Shown here one piece after another: positions 1 through 8,093 of a stretch of DNA of 64,000 nt. A program made the translations under genes and the position numbers. The notes below the pieces were generated by a model that saw only the letters and a program-made list of their open reading frames with translations, was not told the DNA's origin and searched no databases. This DNA is from Rheinheimera sp. UJ63 (lineage in GTDB: Bacteria > Pseudomonadota > Gammaproteobacteria > Enterobacterales > Alteromonadaceae): contig NZ_JAKGTQ010000001.1 in NCBI RefSeq assembly GCF_021568285.1, forward strand, positions 1,054,001-1,118,000. The letters are read 5' to 3'. Position 1 is the first letter of the stretch. Each line of letters begins with the position of its first letter.

Positions 1-1164
1 CATCACCAATAACGCGGCCAAAGCCGCCATGGGCATGTAAGCGAGCACAGGGGTTAACAATAATAAGGCCAGCAATACCACAAGCGCGTGGATCATCGCT
101 GAGATAGGTGATTGCGCACCAGCATTCAAGTTCGCAGCCGAGCGAGCCAGCGCCGCTGTCGCGGTAATACCCCCGAAAAACGGCGTAATAATATTACCGA
201 TACCTTGCCCCATTAACTCGCTATTTGCACTATGGCGTTGGCCGCTACTGTTATCCAATACCACCGCACACAATAACGACTCAATCGCACCAAGCATGGC
301 AATGGCAAAGGCGGCGGCCAGCAGATCTTTTGCCAACTGCCAACTAAAACTCAGCGCTACACCATCAGGCCCAGGGCGATTCCAAGGCCAATCAAAATAA
401 GGTAAATACGACGGCACGCCGGCAGCGACAGCACCATCTTCTGCTATATAAGTAAACCGCGAGGCAATAGTGGGTACATCTGCGCCGAATTGCAGCAATA
501 ACAACCCTAGCAAGGTGCCGATAAACAATGCCGGTAAATGCGGTGGAATGGGGGTGTGAAGTCGGCGCCAACCAAGCATAACGGCTAAGGTCACTACCGC
601 CACCAGCAAGCTAGGCCAAGCGGTTTGGGGTAATGCTTGTGCTAACACTAAAATTTTATCGCCAAAATGCTCGGGCAAAGCGGCTAACGGTAACCCCAAA
701 AAGTCTTTGACCTGCAAAATGACAATAACAATTGCAATACCCGAGGTAAAACCTAAGGTGACTGACTCAGGGATATATTCAATTAAACGGCCCAAGCGCA
801 ATAAGGCCATAGCGACCAGTAATAAACCAGATAGCACAGAGGCAATTAATAAGCCGCTTAAACCATACTTCACGGCAATAGGGTATAGGATCACCACAAA
901 GGCGGCGGTGGGCCCAGAAATGCTATAACGCGAGCCTCCGGTTAGCGCAATCACAAAACCGGCGATAATAGCCGTATACAGACCGTATTGCGGCGGCACA
1001 CCCGATGCAATCGCCAACGCCATAGCCAGTGGAATGGCAATAATGCCCACGGTAACGCCGGCTAACAGATCTTTGAATAATTTTTGCCGCGTGTAACCTT
1101 CAGCCAAAATCTCGCGTAGCGCATGACCAATACGCAAAGAAAACAAATGGGCGCGATGAGACAA
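1..1164 (-). CDS. SulP-family inorganic anion permease (C-terminus outside window)
   Basis: The reverse strand is open from a TTG at 1164 to the window edge, giving 388 codons of a polytopic membrane protein. The N-terminal part carries the SulP-type sequence GVTVGIIAIPLAMALAIASG followed by a GLYTAI segment, and later the SSGQRHSANSEL region typical of SulP transporters. These carry sulfate, bicarbonate or other anions across the inner membrane, usually with H+ or Na+. The C-terminal STAS domain expected in the family would lie outside the window and cannot be checked. The TTG start is chosen because GGAG lies about 7 nt upstream and an in-frame stop lies eight codons before it, with no ATG between. 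The substrate cannot be assigned. A putative sulfite-export module sits about 7 kb away, but no link is shown. Confidence 0.9.
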   Translation of the reverse strand, partial: MSHRAHLFSLRIGHALREILAEGYTRQKLFKDLLAGVTVGIIAIPLAMALAIASGVPPQYGLYTAIIAGFVIALTGGSRYSISGPTAAFVVILYPIAVKYGLSGLLIASVLSGLLLVAMALLRLGRLIEYIPESVTLGFTSGIAIVIVILQVKDFLGLPLAALPEHFGDKILVLAQALPQTAWPSLLVAVVTLAVMLGWRRLHTPIPPHLPALFIGTLLGLLLLQFGADVPTIASRFTYIAEDGAVAAGVPSYLPYFDWPWNRPGPDGVALSFSWQLAKDLLAAAFAIAMLGAIESLLCAVVLDNSSGQRHSANSELMGQGIGNIITPFFGGITATAALARSAANLNAGAQSPISAMIHALVVLLALLLLTPVLAYMPMAALAALLVM

Positions 1165-1286
1165 AACAGACTCCGCTGATCTGGCCTAAACAATACATCA
1201 CTATAGCGCAGCAATTTTGCTAAACCTATGCACTTTTAGTCTCAGATGGCATAGTTATAAACCCTTTTAACTGCCGCTTAACGCAA

Positions 1287-1310
1287 AAACGCTGTTCGAA
1301 AACAGCGTTT
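1287..1310 (-). terminator. Rho-independent terminator after the peroxidase/cytochrome b561 pair
   Basis: A perfect 10-bp stem (AAACGCTGTT / AACAGCGTTT) closes a CGAA tetraloop. Read on the minus strand it ends in a run of five T. It lies 34 nt downstream of the cytochrome b561 stop codon. Confidence 0.8.
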
Positions 1311-1343
1311 AGATTCAATTAGGTGCATTGAGTCGCGATGGCT

Positions 1344-1877
1344 TTATGGTGTTTTTTTTAGCATGCTCGCCAGTACCCCATCACGTTTAATGAAACCATG
1401 CTGCAATGCTGCGCTGATATGCAGAATAATTAACAGCATCAGTAGCAAACTTGCCCAGCCATGCAGCTCGCGTAATAAGCCATAATGGGCTAAATCAGTT
1501 GCTAGCAGCATCGGCAAACTGACATCGAACAGCACCACCGGCAATCCAGCAGCATTTTGCATTAAATAACCCGACAGCGGCATTAACACCAACAACAAAT
1601 AAAAAGCAAAATGGGTGAGTTTCGCGGCCCACTTTTGCCATAACGGCAGCGAACTGGGTAAAGCCGGAACCTGCGTAGTCAACCGCAGATAAATTCGCAG
1701 CAATACAGCACAAGCAGCGAATAACCCAGCCATTTTATGCCACGTAAGCAATTGTTGCTGCCAAACCCCTAATGCACTAACCATCGTTAAGCCAGCCAGC
1801 AATAAAGACAATACTAATGCCGCCATCAGCCAGTGCATCAAGCGCATAGCTAATGAGTACGTTGCCGGATTATTCAT
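1344..1877 (-). CDS. Cytochrome b561 family protein
   Basis: A 177-residue, four-helix integral membrane protein of the bacterial cytochrome b561 (CybB) type. Candidate haem-ligand histidines are visible in MHWLM (helix 1), TWHKMAG (helix 2) and in DLAHYGLLRELHGW and LIILHISAAL (last helices), which is the family's usual arrangement. These proteins pass electrons between the quinone pool and a periplasmic acceptor or superoxide. Its start overlaps the end of the upstream peroxidase by 8 nt, so the two are translationally coupled. The pairing suggests the cytochrome supplies electrons to the periplasmic haem peroxidase; that role is inference. A terminator follows directly. Confidence 0.9.
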   Translation of the reverse strand: MNNPATYSLAMRLMHWLMAALVLSLLLAGLTMVSALGVWQQQLLTWHKMAGLFAACAVLLRIYLRLTTQVPALPSSLPLWQKWAAKLTHFAFYLLLVLMPLSGYLMQNAAGLPVVLFDVSLPMLLATDLAHYGLLRELHGWASLLLMLLIILHISAALQHGFIKRDGVLASMLKKTP

Positions 1878-2871
1878 GCTGTTTCCCTACCACTGATTGC
1901 ACTAATACTTCACGCGCTCGGCGCCGATGTGACTCGGCATAAGCAGCAGCGCGCGCACGTAAAATCGGATCGGCGGTTGGCGCAACACCACGAGGTAACA
2001 CTAAGGGGTCAAAATTAAGCGCATTACAATTCCCGTCTAACTGCTCTGTCGCCTGATGGATCTGCAGTATTCCCGCACTTATTTGTACATTACTGTCAGG
2101 CCATAATACCGTCGCGTTATTTTCATCATCCGCGGCCGTGCCAAGGGTAAATTGCCAGTCAAAGCTCACCATGCCCGCATTTAAGCGCGCAAAAAATTCT
2201 TTTTGCAGGGCATCAGCATCTGTTTCATCTAACTCACTGCTGATTGTCGACGTTAACATCGGCACTGCAGCCCATTTCACGGCTTGCTGCTGACCTGCCG
2301 CATTTTGCAAATAAAAGGCGTTAATACTGTGATAGCGTTCACTGGCAAAGCTACTGCTGGCTTGATAGGTTGATCGCCATTTTACAAAAGCCTGACTCTC
2401 TGGATGCTCAGCTAAAAATTGCGGCACACTATTATTTTGAATGGCTTGCAGCTGCAGATAAAACTTTTCTGGTGTTCCTACCGCTAGCACCGGTGGGGTG
2501 TTCATTGCTATGCGCCATTGCTGTGCGGTTTCGGGCAACAAGGTGATGGCAAAACTGCGTACCGGTGCTTTAAAATCAGGCGCCAGCGGATTATTACCAG
2601 CAATCGAAAATCGACCAATAAACGGATAACGCCCGGCTTGCAACACCGCAGCACTTGAATACGGCGCTAACGCGCCGCTGGAAATAAAATCACCGGCTAC
2701 GCAAAAACCTTTAGCATGCGCACGGCGAAAACCGGCATGCGCTGTTGAACCTTGCTGTAAATCGACAAAATCTTGCGCACTGAGTGCATTACCCGCGCCC
2801 AAATTAGCGGCCAATAAAAATGCCGCGCTAACACTGCCCACTAGCGCGGCCACAATAAAATAAGCTCGCAT
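1870..2871 (-). CDS. Catalase-related peroxidase (SrpA-like), exported
   Basis: A 333-residue protein with an N-terminal signal or anchor (about residues 1-22) and a short catalase fold. It has the distal-histidine segment RRAHAKGFCVAG, the GRFSIAGNNP region and, near the C-terminus, RARAAAYAESHRRRA, where the tyrosine and arginine match the proximal haem-ligand region of catalases. At about 330 residues it belongs with the small catalase-related peroxidases (SrpA/YfeX-like size class) rather than true catalases of about 500 residues. Such enzymes use H2O2 or organic peroxides with an electron donor in the periplasm. It heads a two-gene operon with cytochrome b561 and is divergent from a MarR regulator, with two operators in between, so peroxide-responsive control is likely. 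Confidence 0.88.
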   Translation of the reverse strand: MRAYFIVAALVGSVSAAFLLAANLGAGNALSAQDFVDLQQGSTAHAGFRRAHAKGFCVAGDFISSGALAPYSSAAVLQAGRYPFIGRFSIAGNNPLAPDFKAPVRSFAITLLPETAQQWRIAMNTPPVLAVGTPEKFYLQLQAIQNNSVPQFLAEHPESQAFVKWRSTYQASSSFASERYHSINAFYLQNAAGQQQAVKWAAVPMLTSTISSELDETDADALQKEFFARLNAGMVSFDWQFTLGTAADDENNATVLWPDSNVQISAGILQIHQATEQLDGNCNALNFDPLVLPRGVAPTADPILRARAAAYAESHRRRAREVLVQSVVGKQHE

Positions 2872-2890
2872 CTTGTCACGTCCCCAACAT

Positions 2891-2936
2891 TTATCTTGAA
2901 CTCAAGATAAAGCAAAGGTATCTTGAACTCAAGATA
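2891..2936. promoter_or_regulatory. Tandem palindromic operators between peroxidase operon and marR-type gene
   Basis: Two copies of one palindrome are seen: TTATCTTGAACTCAAGATAA at 2891-2910 (arms TTATCTTGA/TCAAGATAA around AC) and TATCTTGAACTCAAGATA at 2919-2936. Their centres are 27 bp apart. They occupy most of the 86-bp gap between divergent genes. Two-fold symmetric sites of this size are what dimeric MarR proteins bind, so the neighbouring regulator is the likely ligand, repressing both directions. Confidence 0.85.
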
Positions 2937-2957
2937 AATTCAACATAGCGACGCATA

Positions 2958-3452
2958 ATGGACGAACTCGATCGGATCCAGCAGGCTTGGGCCAGTGAAA
3001 TGCCCACATTGAATACCGACAGCATGGCGCTGATTGGTCGTTTGCAGCTTTTGCATAAACGTTTAACCAACGCCATGTCGCCGAATTTTCGGCTGTACGG
3101 TTTAACGGATGCTGGCTTTGATGTGCTAGCCACCTTACGTCGTAGCGGTATGCCCTATCAACTCACACCTAATCAGCTACTTGGGCAAACTTTAATTACC
3201 TCAGGCTCATTAACCAGCAGATTACAGTCATTAGAAAAACAAGGTTTTGTCAGTCGCCACACCGCCGCCGCAGACAAACGCAGTATTGTGGTAAGCCTAA
3301 CGGAAAGTGGTAAAAACGTGATCGAGCAACTGCTGGTCAAGCATGTCGAGACACAACAGCAGCTGCTCAGCGGTTTAAGTGTGCACGAACAACAGCAGCT
3401 AATTTCGTTAATGCGCAACTGGCTTAATGTAACTACCGAGCCAGCTCTCTGA
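2958..3452 (+). CDS. MarR-family transcriptional regulator
   Basis: A 164-residue MarR-type winged-helix protein. The recognition region reads LGQTLITSGSLTSRLQSLEK, followed by the wing with AAADKRSIVVSLTESG, a standard MarR layout with dimerisation helices at both ends. An internal Met (MPTLNTD, 14 residues in) is an alternative start because no clear ribosome binding site precedes either. It is divergent from the peroxidase/cytochrome b561 operon and probably binds the two palindromes between them. There is no CxxC pair, and the OhrR reactive-cysteine position cannot be recognised with confidence, so the sensed ligand is unknown. The stop codon lies inside the first unit of the 22-bp repeat array that follows. 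Confidence 0.9.
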   Translation: MDELDRIQQAWASEMPTLNTDSMALIGRLQLLHKRLTNAMSPNFRLYGLTDAGFDVLATLRRSGMPYQLTPNQLLGQTLITSGSLTSRLQSLEKQGFVSRHTAAADKRSIVVSLTESGKNVIEQLLVKHVETQQQLLSGLSVHEQQQLISLMRNWLNVTTEPAL

Positions 3453-3643
3453 GTCTGGTCATACCTGTACCGGAGTGTGGCCAAACCAGTGTCTGAGTGC
3501 GGTCATACCAGTACCGGAGTGTGGCCAAACCAGTGTCTGAGTACGGTCGGACCAGTACCGGAGTGTGGTCGGACCGGTGTCTGAGTGTGGTCTTACCTGT
3601 ACCGGAGTATGGTCGGACCGGTGTCTGAGTGCGGTCGGACCGG
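3446..3643. repeat. Minisatellite: nine contiguous 22-bp units in alternating A/B types
   Basis: Nine head-to-tail 22-bp units without spacers, starting at 3446, 3468, 3490 and so on to 3622. Two unit types alternate, giving a 44-bp higher-order period: A is close to TGTCTGAGTGCGGTCNNACC and B is close to TACCGGAGTGTGGYCNNACC, each ending in NG. Several units contain the small palindrome GGTCGGACC. The first unit overlaps the stop codon of the MarR gene. The array fills the space between two convergent genes and has no open reading frame of note. Confidence 0.95.
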
Positions 3644-3701
3644 TGTTGGTTGGTTAAGTACGAAGATCAGCAGCGATGTGGCATAGCGGGTAGTGACAAA
3701 A

Positions 3702-3731
3702 AACCACGGTATGCTTTTTGATACCGTGGTT
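3702..3731 (-). terminator. Rho-independent terminator of the MFS/GH13 operon
   Basis: An 11-bp perfect stem, AACCACGGTAT / ATACCGTGGTT, with an 8-nt loop. On the minus strand it is followed by six T (complement of 3698-3703). It lies 21 nt after the stop of the GH13 lipoprotein gene. The stem could also stop transcripts from the plus strand, though the T tract there is weak. Confidence 0.88.
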
Positions 3732-3752
3732 GTTCAGGTTTGACAATGCGGG

Positions 3753-5468
3753 TTAGGGTGTTTGCAAAATCAGCAGGCCATAAGCTGCCAGCATGTTGCC
3801 TTGCAAATCAAAAGCCCAATTGGCGGTTTGCTCGGTGTTTAACAGCGAACTGATGTCTTGTGCTGAATCGCTAAGATTTAACACAAAACGGGTTTTGCTG
3901 CCGTTTAACTCGCGCTCTATGTGCAATATACCATTAGCCAATTCAGTGACCTGATAACTGCCGGCCAGCTTCAGCTCTGGCCGTTGTTTTTTCTGGGCGA
4001 TAAGCCACTGATATAAACGCCATACAGAGTCAGGCTGCGCTTGTTGCTCGGCAACGGTGCTGCCGCCTTGTGCTAATTGCTGTTGTAAAAACGCCGGCCA
4101 CCAATTTTCAAATTGTTGCGTAAATAACTCGGCTTGCTCTACCCAACTCAGGGTCGCTGGCGTAAAACCGCCCTGCGTTTGTGTGGACCAAAGCATTGGC
4201 GCGCGTTTATAAACGTCATGGCCGGTATTCGCCTGGGTTAAACCAATTTCTTCGCCGTAATAAATGTACTTGGTACCGGGAGAGCTAAATAACATCGCCG
4301 CGGCTAACTTGGCTTTTTGCTGGGTAATTTTTGGCTCTGCTGCCAGCTGATAGGCCACCCGCTCTTGATCATGATTGGTTAAAAACGGCGAGAAAAAAGC
4401 CAACGGCGCGTTAGATTGCTGGCGACGCTGCACGTTCTCTTGTAATGGATGCAATTCGCCACTCTGTGTGCCACTAATGGTGCCAAATTGTGCGTCATTA
4501 CCGGCAGTAGGGAGCAATTGCCCTAAGATTTTATAACCCACTTCAAAATCAAAGCCTTGATCTAAGCCCTCGCCATTGCCCCAATATTCAGCGGCCACCG
4601 GAATATCGACCCAGGCCTCACCCACGAGGTAAGCTTCCGGGTTGACACTTTTCACGTAAGCATTGAAATCGCGCCAATAATCGATGGTTTCAGGCAGATC
4701 GGCTTGGCCCGCTGGGCCAGTTTCCATCACAAAGCGCACTGCATCTAGCCGAAAACCGGCTACGCCTTTATCCAGCCAAAACTTCGCCATCTTTTTCATT
4801 TCAGCCACCACATCGGGGTGCTGTAAATTCAGATCAGGCTGCGTTGCACCAAAGGCCGCATAGTAATATTCACCCCGGCGCGCGTCGAAATGCCACACGG
4901 CTTCGGGTTTATCCGACTGATCCCAGGCATAGCCCCAGCCTTCACCTTTGGCGGGTAAGTCTTTACGCCAGACAAAGTAATCACGATAAGGCGCAACGCC
5001 TTCAGCCGATAACCGGAACCATTCGTGCTCACGCGAGATATGGTTAATCACCAAATCGAGAATCACCTTCATGCCTTTATCATCGGCCGCTTGAATAAAG
5101 GCCTCAAACTCGGCCATCGAGCCGTAATCACTTTCTACCTGATAAAACTCGGTAAAGTCATAACCATGATAAGACGGCGCTTCAAACATGGGCGTTAACC
5201 AAATCGCGTCGATACCGAGCTCTTGTAAATACGGCAGTTTGGCGGTCATGCCATTAAAATCGCCATGGCCATCACCATTGGTATCGTAAAAACTGCGTGG
5301 CCATATTTGATAGAACACCGCATCTTGCCACCAGGGTGCGTCTGCTGTTGCTGGGCTTAGCGTGGTAGCAGCTGGCACAGCACTGTCGTGACTCGCTTGC
5401 TGAGGTGCTGGCTTACAACCGCTTAGCGCCAGCGCTAACATCAAACAACTTAAGGACGTTTTAAGCAT
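3753..5468 (-). CDS. GH13 alpha-glucosidase/alpha-amylase lipoprotein
   Basis: A 571-residue glycoside hydrolase family 13 enzyme with a lipoprotein signal (lipobox LSGC, lipidated Cys18), so it is anchored to a membrane, probably the outer one. The TIM barrel starts near residue 45 with DAVFYQIWPRSF. The catalytic regions are intact: region I DLVINH (Asp138), region II GFRLDAV (nucleophile Asp242), region III VGEAW (acid/base Glu284) and region IV TNHD (Asp367). The NGDGHGDFNG calcium-type loop resembles oligo-1,6-glucosidase and alpha-glucosidase members. It probably cuts short alpha-glucans to glucose or maltose. The MFS sugar transporter gene ends 3 nt upstream of its start, so they form an operon, under the operator at 7090. 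The exact linkage specificity cannot be read from sequence. Confidence 0.92.
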   Translation of the reverse strand: MLKTSLSCLMLALALSGCKPAPQQASHDSAVPAATTLSPATADAPWWQDAVFYQIWPRSFYDTNGDGHGDFNGMTAKLPYLQELGIDAIWLTPMFEAPSYHGYDFTEFYQVESDYGSMAEFEAFIQAADDKGMKVILDLVINHISREHEWFRLSAEGVAPYRDYFVWRKDLPAKGEGWGYAWDQSDKPEAVWHFDARRGEYYYAAFGATQPDLNLQHPDVVAEMKKMAKFWLDKGVAGFRLDAVRFVMETGPAGQADLPETIDYWRDFNAYVKSVNPEAYLVGEAWVDIPVAAEYWGNGEGLDQGFDFEVGYKILGQLLPTAGNDAQFGTISGTQSGELHPLQENVQRRQQSNAPLAFFSPFLTNHDQERVAYQLAAEPKITQQKAKLAAAMLFSSPGTKYIYYGEEIGLTQANTGHDVYKRAPMLWSTQTQGGFTPATLSWVEQAELFTQQFENWWPAFLQQQLAQGGSTVAEQQAQPDSVWRLYQWLIAQKKQRPELKLAGSYQVTELANGILHIERELNGSKTRFVLNLSDSAQDISSLLNTEQTANWAFDLQGNMLAAYGLLILQTP

Positions 5469-5471
5469 CAG

Positions 5472-6968
5472 TTACTCCTGTACCAAATCAGTTTTCACAC
5501 GTAGCACATACAGCGCCGCAATAATGTAACTTACCCCGCCAATCGCCAACGCATAAATAGCTTGCCCTTGGAAAAAGTAGCCGACCAAACTTCCCAAAAT
5601 GGCCGCAGCCAGCAGCTGTGGTAGCACGATAAAGATATTAAACATGCCCATATACACCCCCATTTTATTGGCTGGCAGGCAGTTGGAGAGCATGGCATAA
5701 GGAAGTGATAAAATGGATGCCCAAGCGATACCAATACCAATCATCGGGATCCAGAGTAAGGCCGGATCCTTAATAAAGAAAAAGGCGAATAGCCCTAAAG
5801 CGCCACAGCATAAATTAATCGCGTGTGCCTTTTGTGTACTGGTGGCTTTAACTAACAGCGGGATCAGTAAGGCCGCAATTGCCGCAAAACCGTTGTAAAC
5901 CGCAAATAACACACCAACCCAATCGGCACCATCGTTATAAGCGACCGATGTGGTGTCCGTGGTGCCATAGTGATAACTGGTCACCGCCGCCGTGGTATAG
6001 ATCCACATGGCAAATAACGGAAACCATGAGAAAAACTGCACTATCGCCAATTGCCGCATGGTGCTTGGCATAGTAAATAAATCATCGACCAGTTGTACTA
6101 GCATATTGCGATTTTGCTGTTGCTTAAACCAGCTCGCCAGCCACTGTAATACCCCAAAGCTGGCGATGAGTGCGCCCAGTAAATACAGTTGCTTATCTAA
6201 CTGCGCAGAAGCGACAGCAATCATTGCTGCCACACCCACCACCACGGCCACTGCGCCGCTGCGCCAGTAGTTTGCGGCAGGCGTTGCACGCTCAGCGACC
6301 GGCTGAGCCGCTTGTTCAGCCGCATCGAAGGCAGCTAATTGCTCAGGGCTATATTCTTTTGAGGAAATAATGGTCCAGCCAACCGAAAGAAATAACACGG
6401 CACCACCGGCATAGAACGAAAACACCACCGAGTCTGGGATCACCCCTTCTGCCGCCGTATTCGACACACCAAACCAATTGCTCATCATCCATGGCAGCGC
6501 CGACGCCACCACAGCACCGACACCGATAAAGAACGATTGCATGGCAAAGCCGGTGGGGCGCTGCTGTTTATTGAGGTTGTCGCCGACAAAAGCGCGAAAC
6601 GGTTCCATCGTGACATTGATGGCCGCATCTAATAGCCACAACATCCCTGCAGCAATCCACAAGCTTGGTGAATTTGGCATAAAAAACAATGCCGCGGTGG
6701 TGGCCAGTGCACCGTATAAAAAGAAGGGCCGACGCCGACCTAATTTAGTCCACGTTTTATCACTGAAATGGCCGATAATCGGTTGTACCAACAAGCCCGT
6801 TAACGGTGCGGCAATCCACAGAATAGGAATTTGATCCATATCTGCGCCCAACGTCTGGAAAATTCGGCTAACATTGCCATTTTGTAAGGCAAAACCGAAT
6901 TGGATACCGAAAAATCCAAAACACATGTTCCAGATCTGCCAAAAGCTGAGGTTCGGCTTAGTTTGCAT
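5472..6968 (-). CDS. MFS sugar transporter, SLC45/maltose-carrier type
   Basis: A 498-residue protein with about 12 membrane helices. The loop after helix 2 reads GHFSDKTWTKLGRRRPFFLYG, a form of the MFS signature typical of the GPH/SLC45 group, which carries disaccharides with H+. NVTMEPFRAFVGD after helix 4 is also characteristic. Similar carriers occur in TonB-based maltodextrin loci of Alteromonadales and Xanthomonadales and are thought to bring maltose or maltodextrin into the cytoplasm. Start is supported by an AGAGAAC ribosome-binding stretch. It heads a two-gene operon with a GH13 lipoprotein, and a LacI-type operator lies about 120 nt upstream. The substrate is inferred from context. 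Confidence 0.9.
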   Translation of the reverse strand: MQTKPNLSFWQIWNMCFGFFGIQFGFALQNGNVSRIFQTLGADMDQIPILWIAAPLTGLLVQPIIGHFSDKTWTKLGRRRPFFLYGALATTAALFFMPNSPSLWIAAGMLWLLDAAINVTMEPFRAFVGDNLNKQQRPTGFAMQSFFIGVGAVVASALPWMMSNWFGVSNTAAEGVIPDSVVFSFYAGGAVLFLSVGWTIISSKEYSPEQLAAFDAAEQAAQPVAERATPAANYWRSGAVAVVVGVAAMIAVASAQLDKQLYLLGALIASFGVLQWLASWFKQQQNRNMLVQLVDDLFTMPSTMRQLAIVQFFSWFPLFAMWIYTTAAVTSYHYGTTDTTSVAYNDGADWVGVLFAVYNGFAAIAALLIPLLVKATSTQKAHAINLCCGALGLFAFFFIKDPALLWIPMIGIGIAWASILSLPYAMLSNCLPANKMGVYMGMFNIFIVLPQLLAAAILGSLVGYFFQGQAIYALAIGGVSYIIAALYVLRVKTDLVQE

Positions 6969-7089
6969 AAGTATGTTCTCTATCGTCGCGGTTGTTATTA
7001 TTGTTACCCACTCTGTTGGCCACAGCCGCCAAAGTGGGTAGAAAACCTGTCAGCCTGATTGATACCGCCATTTGTTTGCGACTACAAGA

Positions 7090-7103
7090 TGAATACGTAT
7101 TCA
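7090..7103. promoter_or_regulatory. LacI-type (MalR-like) operator, site 1
   Basis: The perfect 14-bp palindrome TGAATACGTATTCA with a central CG lies 122 nt upstream of the MFS start, inside the 171-bp gap between the LysR stop and the MFS gene. Central-CG palindromes are typical of LacI-family operators. Three matching sites occur at other maltodextrin promoters in this window. Confidence 0.85.
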
Positions 7104-7139
7104 ATGCGCCAAAAGTGTGCAAGCCAACCCATCCGTTAT

Positions 7140-7997
7140 TCAAGGCTGACACAGCGCGATAAATTGCCGTGCTAACACCGAATGGTACTTTTGTTTATGC
7201 CAAACTAACTGCAATTGTCGCGTAAAAGGCGTCGGTAAGGTAATTTTCGCCAGCCGACCATAGTGCAAACGATCGGCAGCCGCGGCGGCAGAAATAAAGC
7301 TCAGCCCAAGCCCCGCCTCAACGGCCTGCATGATCGCCTCTGGCGAGTTAAATTCGGTAATCGCCGTGATCGTCGGCAAATGTGGGGCAAGATGGCGGTC
7401 AAACTGCGCTCGACTGCCCGAGTGCGCTTCGCGCAACACCCAGCTTTGCTGTTGCAAGGCATGATAGTGGTGCACTGTTTTTCCAGCGAGCGGATGGTCG
7501 GCTTTGGCAATAATGTACATCTCGTCTTGCCGCCACGGCTGGGTGATCAGATCTGGGAAAGGGTTACCCCCTTCGATCAGCGCTAAATCAAGTTCAAACT
7601 GCAACACTTGCTGGCACAGCGTATAGGTATTGTCGATACTGACTTTAAATTGTCCTGGCGCTAATTGGCTTAGTAAGCGGGGTAATAAATAATTACCAAT
7701 GGTTTGGCTGGCCCCTAAGCTCAGTTGGCCTTGTGGCGTGTTATGTTGAAATAAGTGTTCAATGTCTGACACTCTGGCCAAAATTTCATCGGCTAACGGC
7801 TGTAATAAGCGCCCTTGTTCATTGAGTTTTAAACGCGGGTGTACCCGATCAAACAGCGGCGCACCCAGTTGCGCTTCTAATTCACTCAAGGCCTGCGAAA
7901 CCGCCGCCTTACTTAAATACAGTGCGCTCGCCGCACTGCTTAAATTCCCCAACCGAGCAATACAACTAAATACCTGCAGCTTTCGAATAGCAATCAT
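7140..7997 (-). CDS. LysR-family transcriptional regulator
   Basis: A 285-residue LysR regulator. The N-terminal helix-turn-helix reads NLSSAASALYLSKAAVSQALSELEAQLG up to about residue 45 (seen as overlapping short motifs AASALYLSKAAVS and QALSELEAQLG), followed by the substrate-binding domain with DLALIEGG and EAGLGLSF. It resembles the CysB/CbbR-like branch in architecture only; the effector is unknown. It is divergent from the TDT and TauE/SafE transporter genes across a 96-bp gap, the usual arrangement for a LysR activator and its targets. Its 3' end faces the maltodextrin operator region, but nothing suggests a role there. Confidence 0.93.
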   Translation of the reverse strand: MIAIRKLQVFSCIARLGNLSSAASALYLSKAAVSQALSELEAQLGAPLFDRVHPRLKLNEQGRLLQPLADEILARVSDIEHLFQHNTPQGQLSLGASQTIGNYLLPRLLSQLAPGQFKVSIDNTYTLCQQVLQFELDLALIEGGNPFPDLITQPWRQDEMYIIAKADHPLAGKTVHHYHALQQQSWVLREAHSGSRAQFDRHLAPHLPTITAITEFNSPEAIMQAVEAGLGLSFISAAAAADRLHYGRLAKITLPTPFTRQLQLVWHKQKYHSVLARQFIALCQP

Positions 7998-8005
7998 GTT
8001 CGGTT

Positions 8006-8072
8006 TATCCTAACGCTATGTTAAAAACGTTCAGATATGCTAAAGCAAAAGTGAGCGCTATCCTAGCGTCAT
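8006..8072. promoter_or_regulatory. Candidate LysR binding region with direct repeat
   Basis: The 96-bp divergent gap contains TATCCTAACGCTAT at 8006-8019 and TATCCTAGCGTCAT at 8059-8072. They are near-identical direct repeats 53 bp apart, close to five helical turns. The second is part of a small palindrome, CGCTA-TCC-TAGCG (8056-8068). This suits a LysR tetramer but is only a sequence pattern. Confidence 0.45.
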
Positions 8073-8093
8073 TCTGTAAATTGGAACCATGAC

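Noticed and set aside
3446-3643. CRISPR-like array
   Set aside because: Units are contiguous, 22 bp long and without unique spacers; no cas genes are near.
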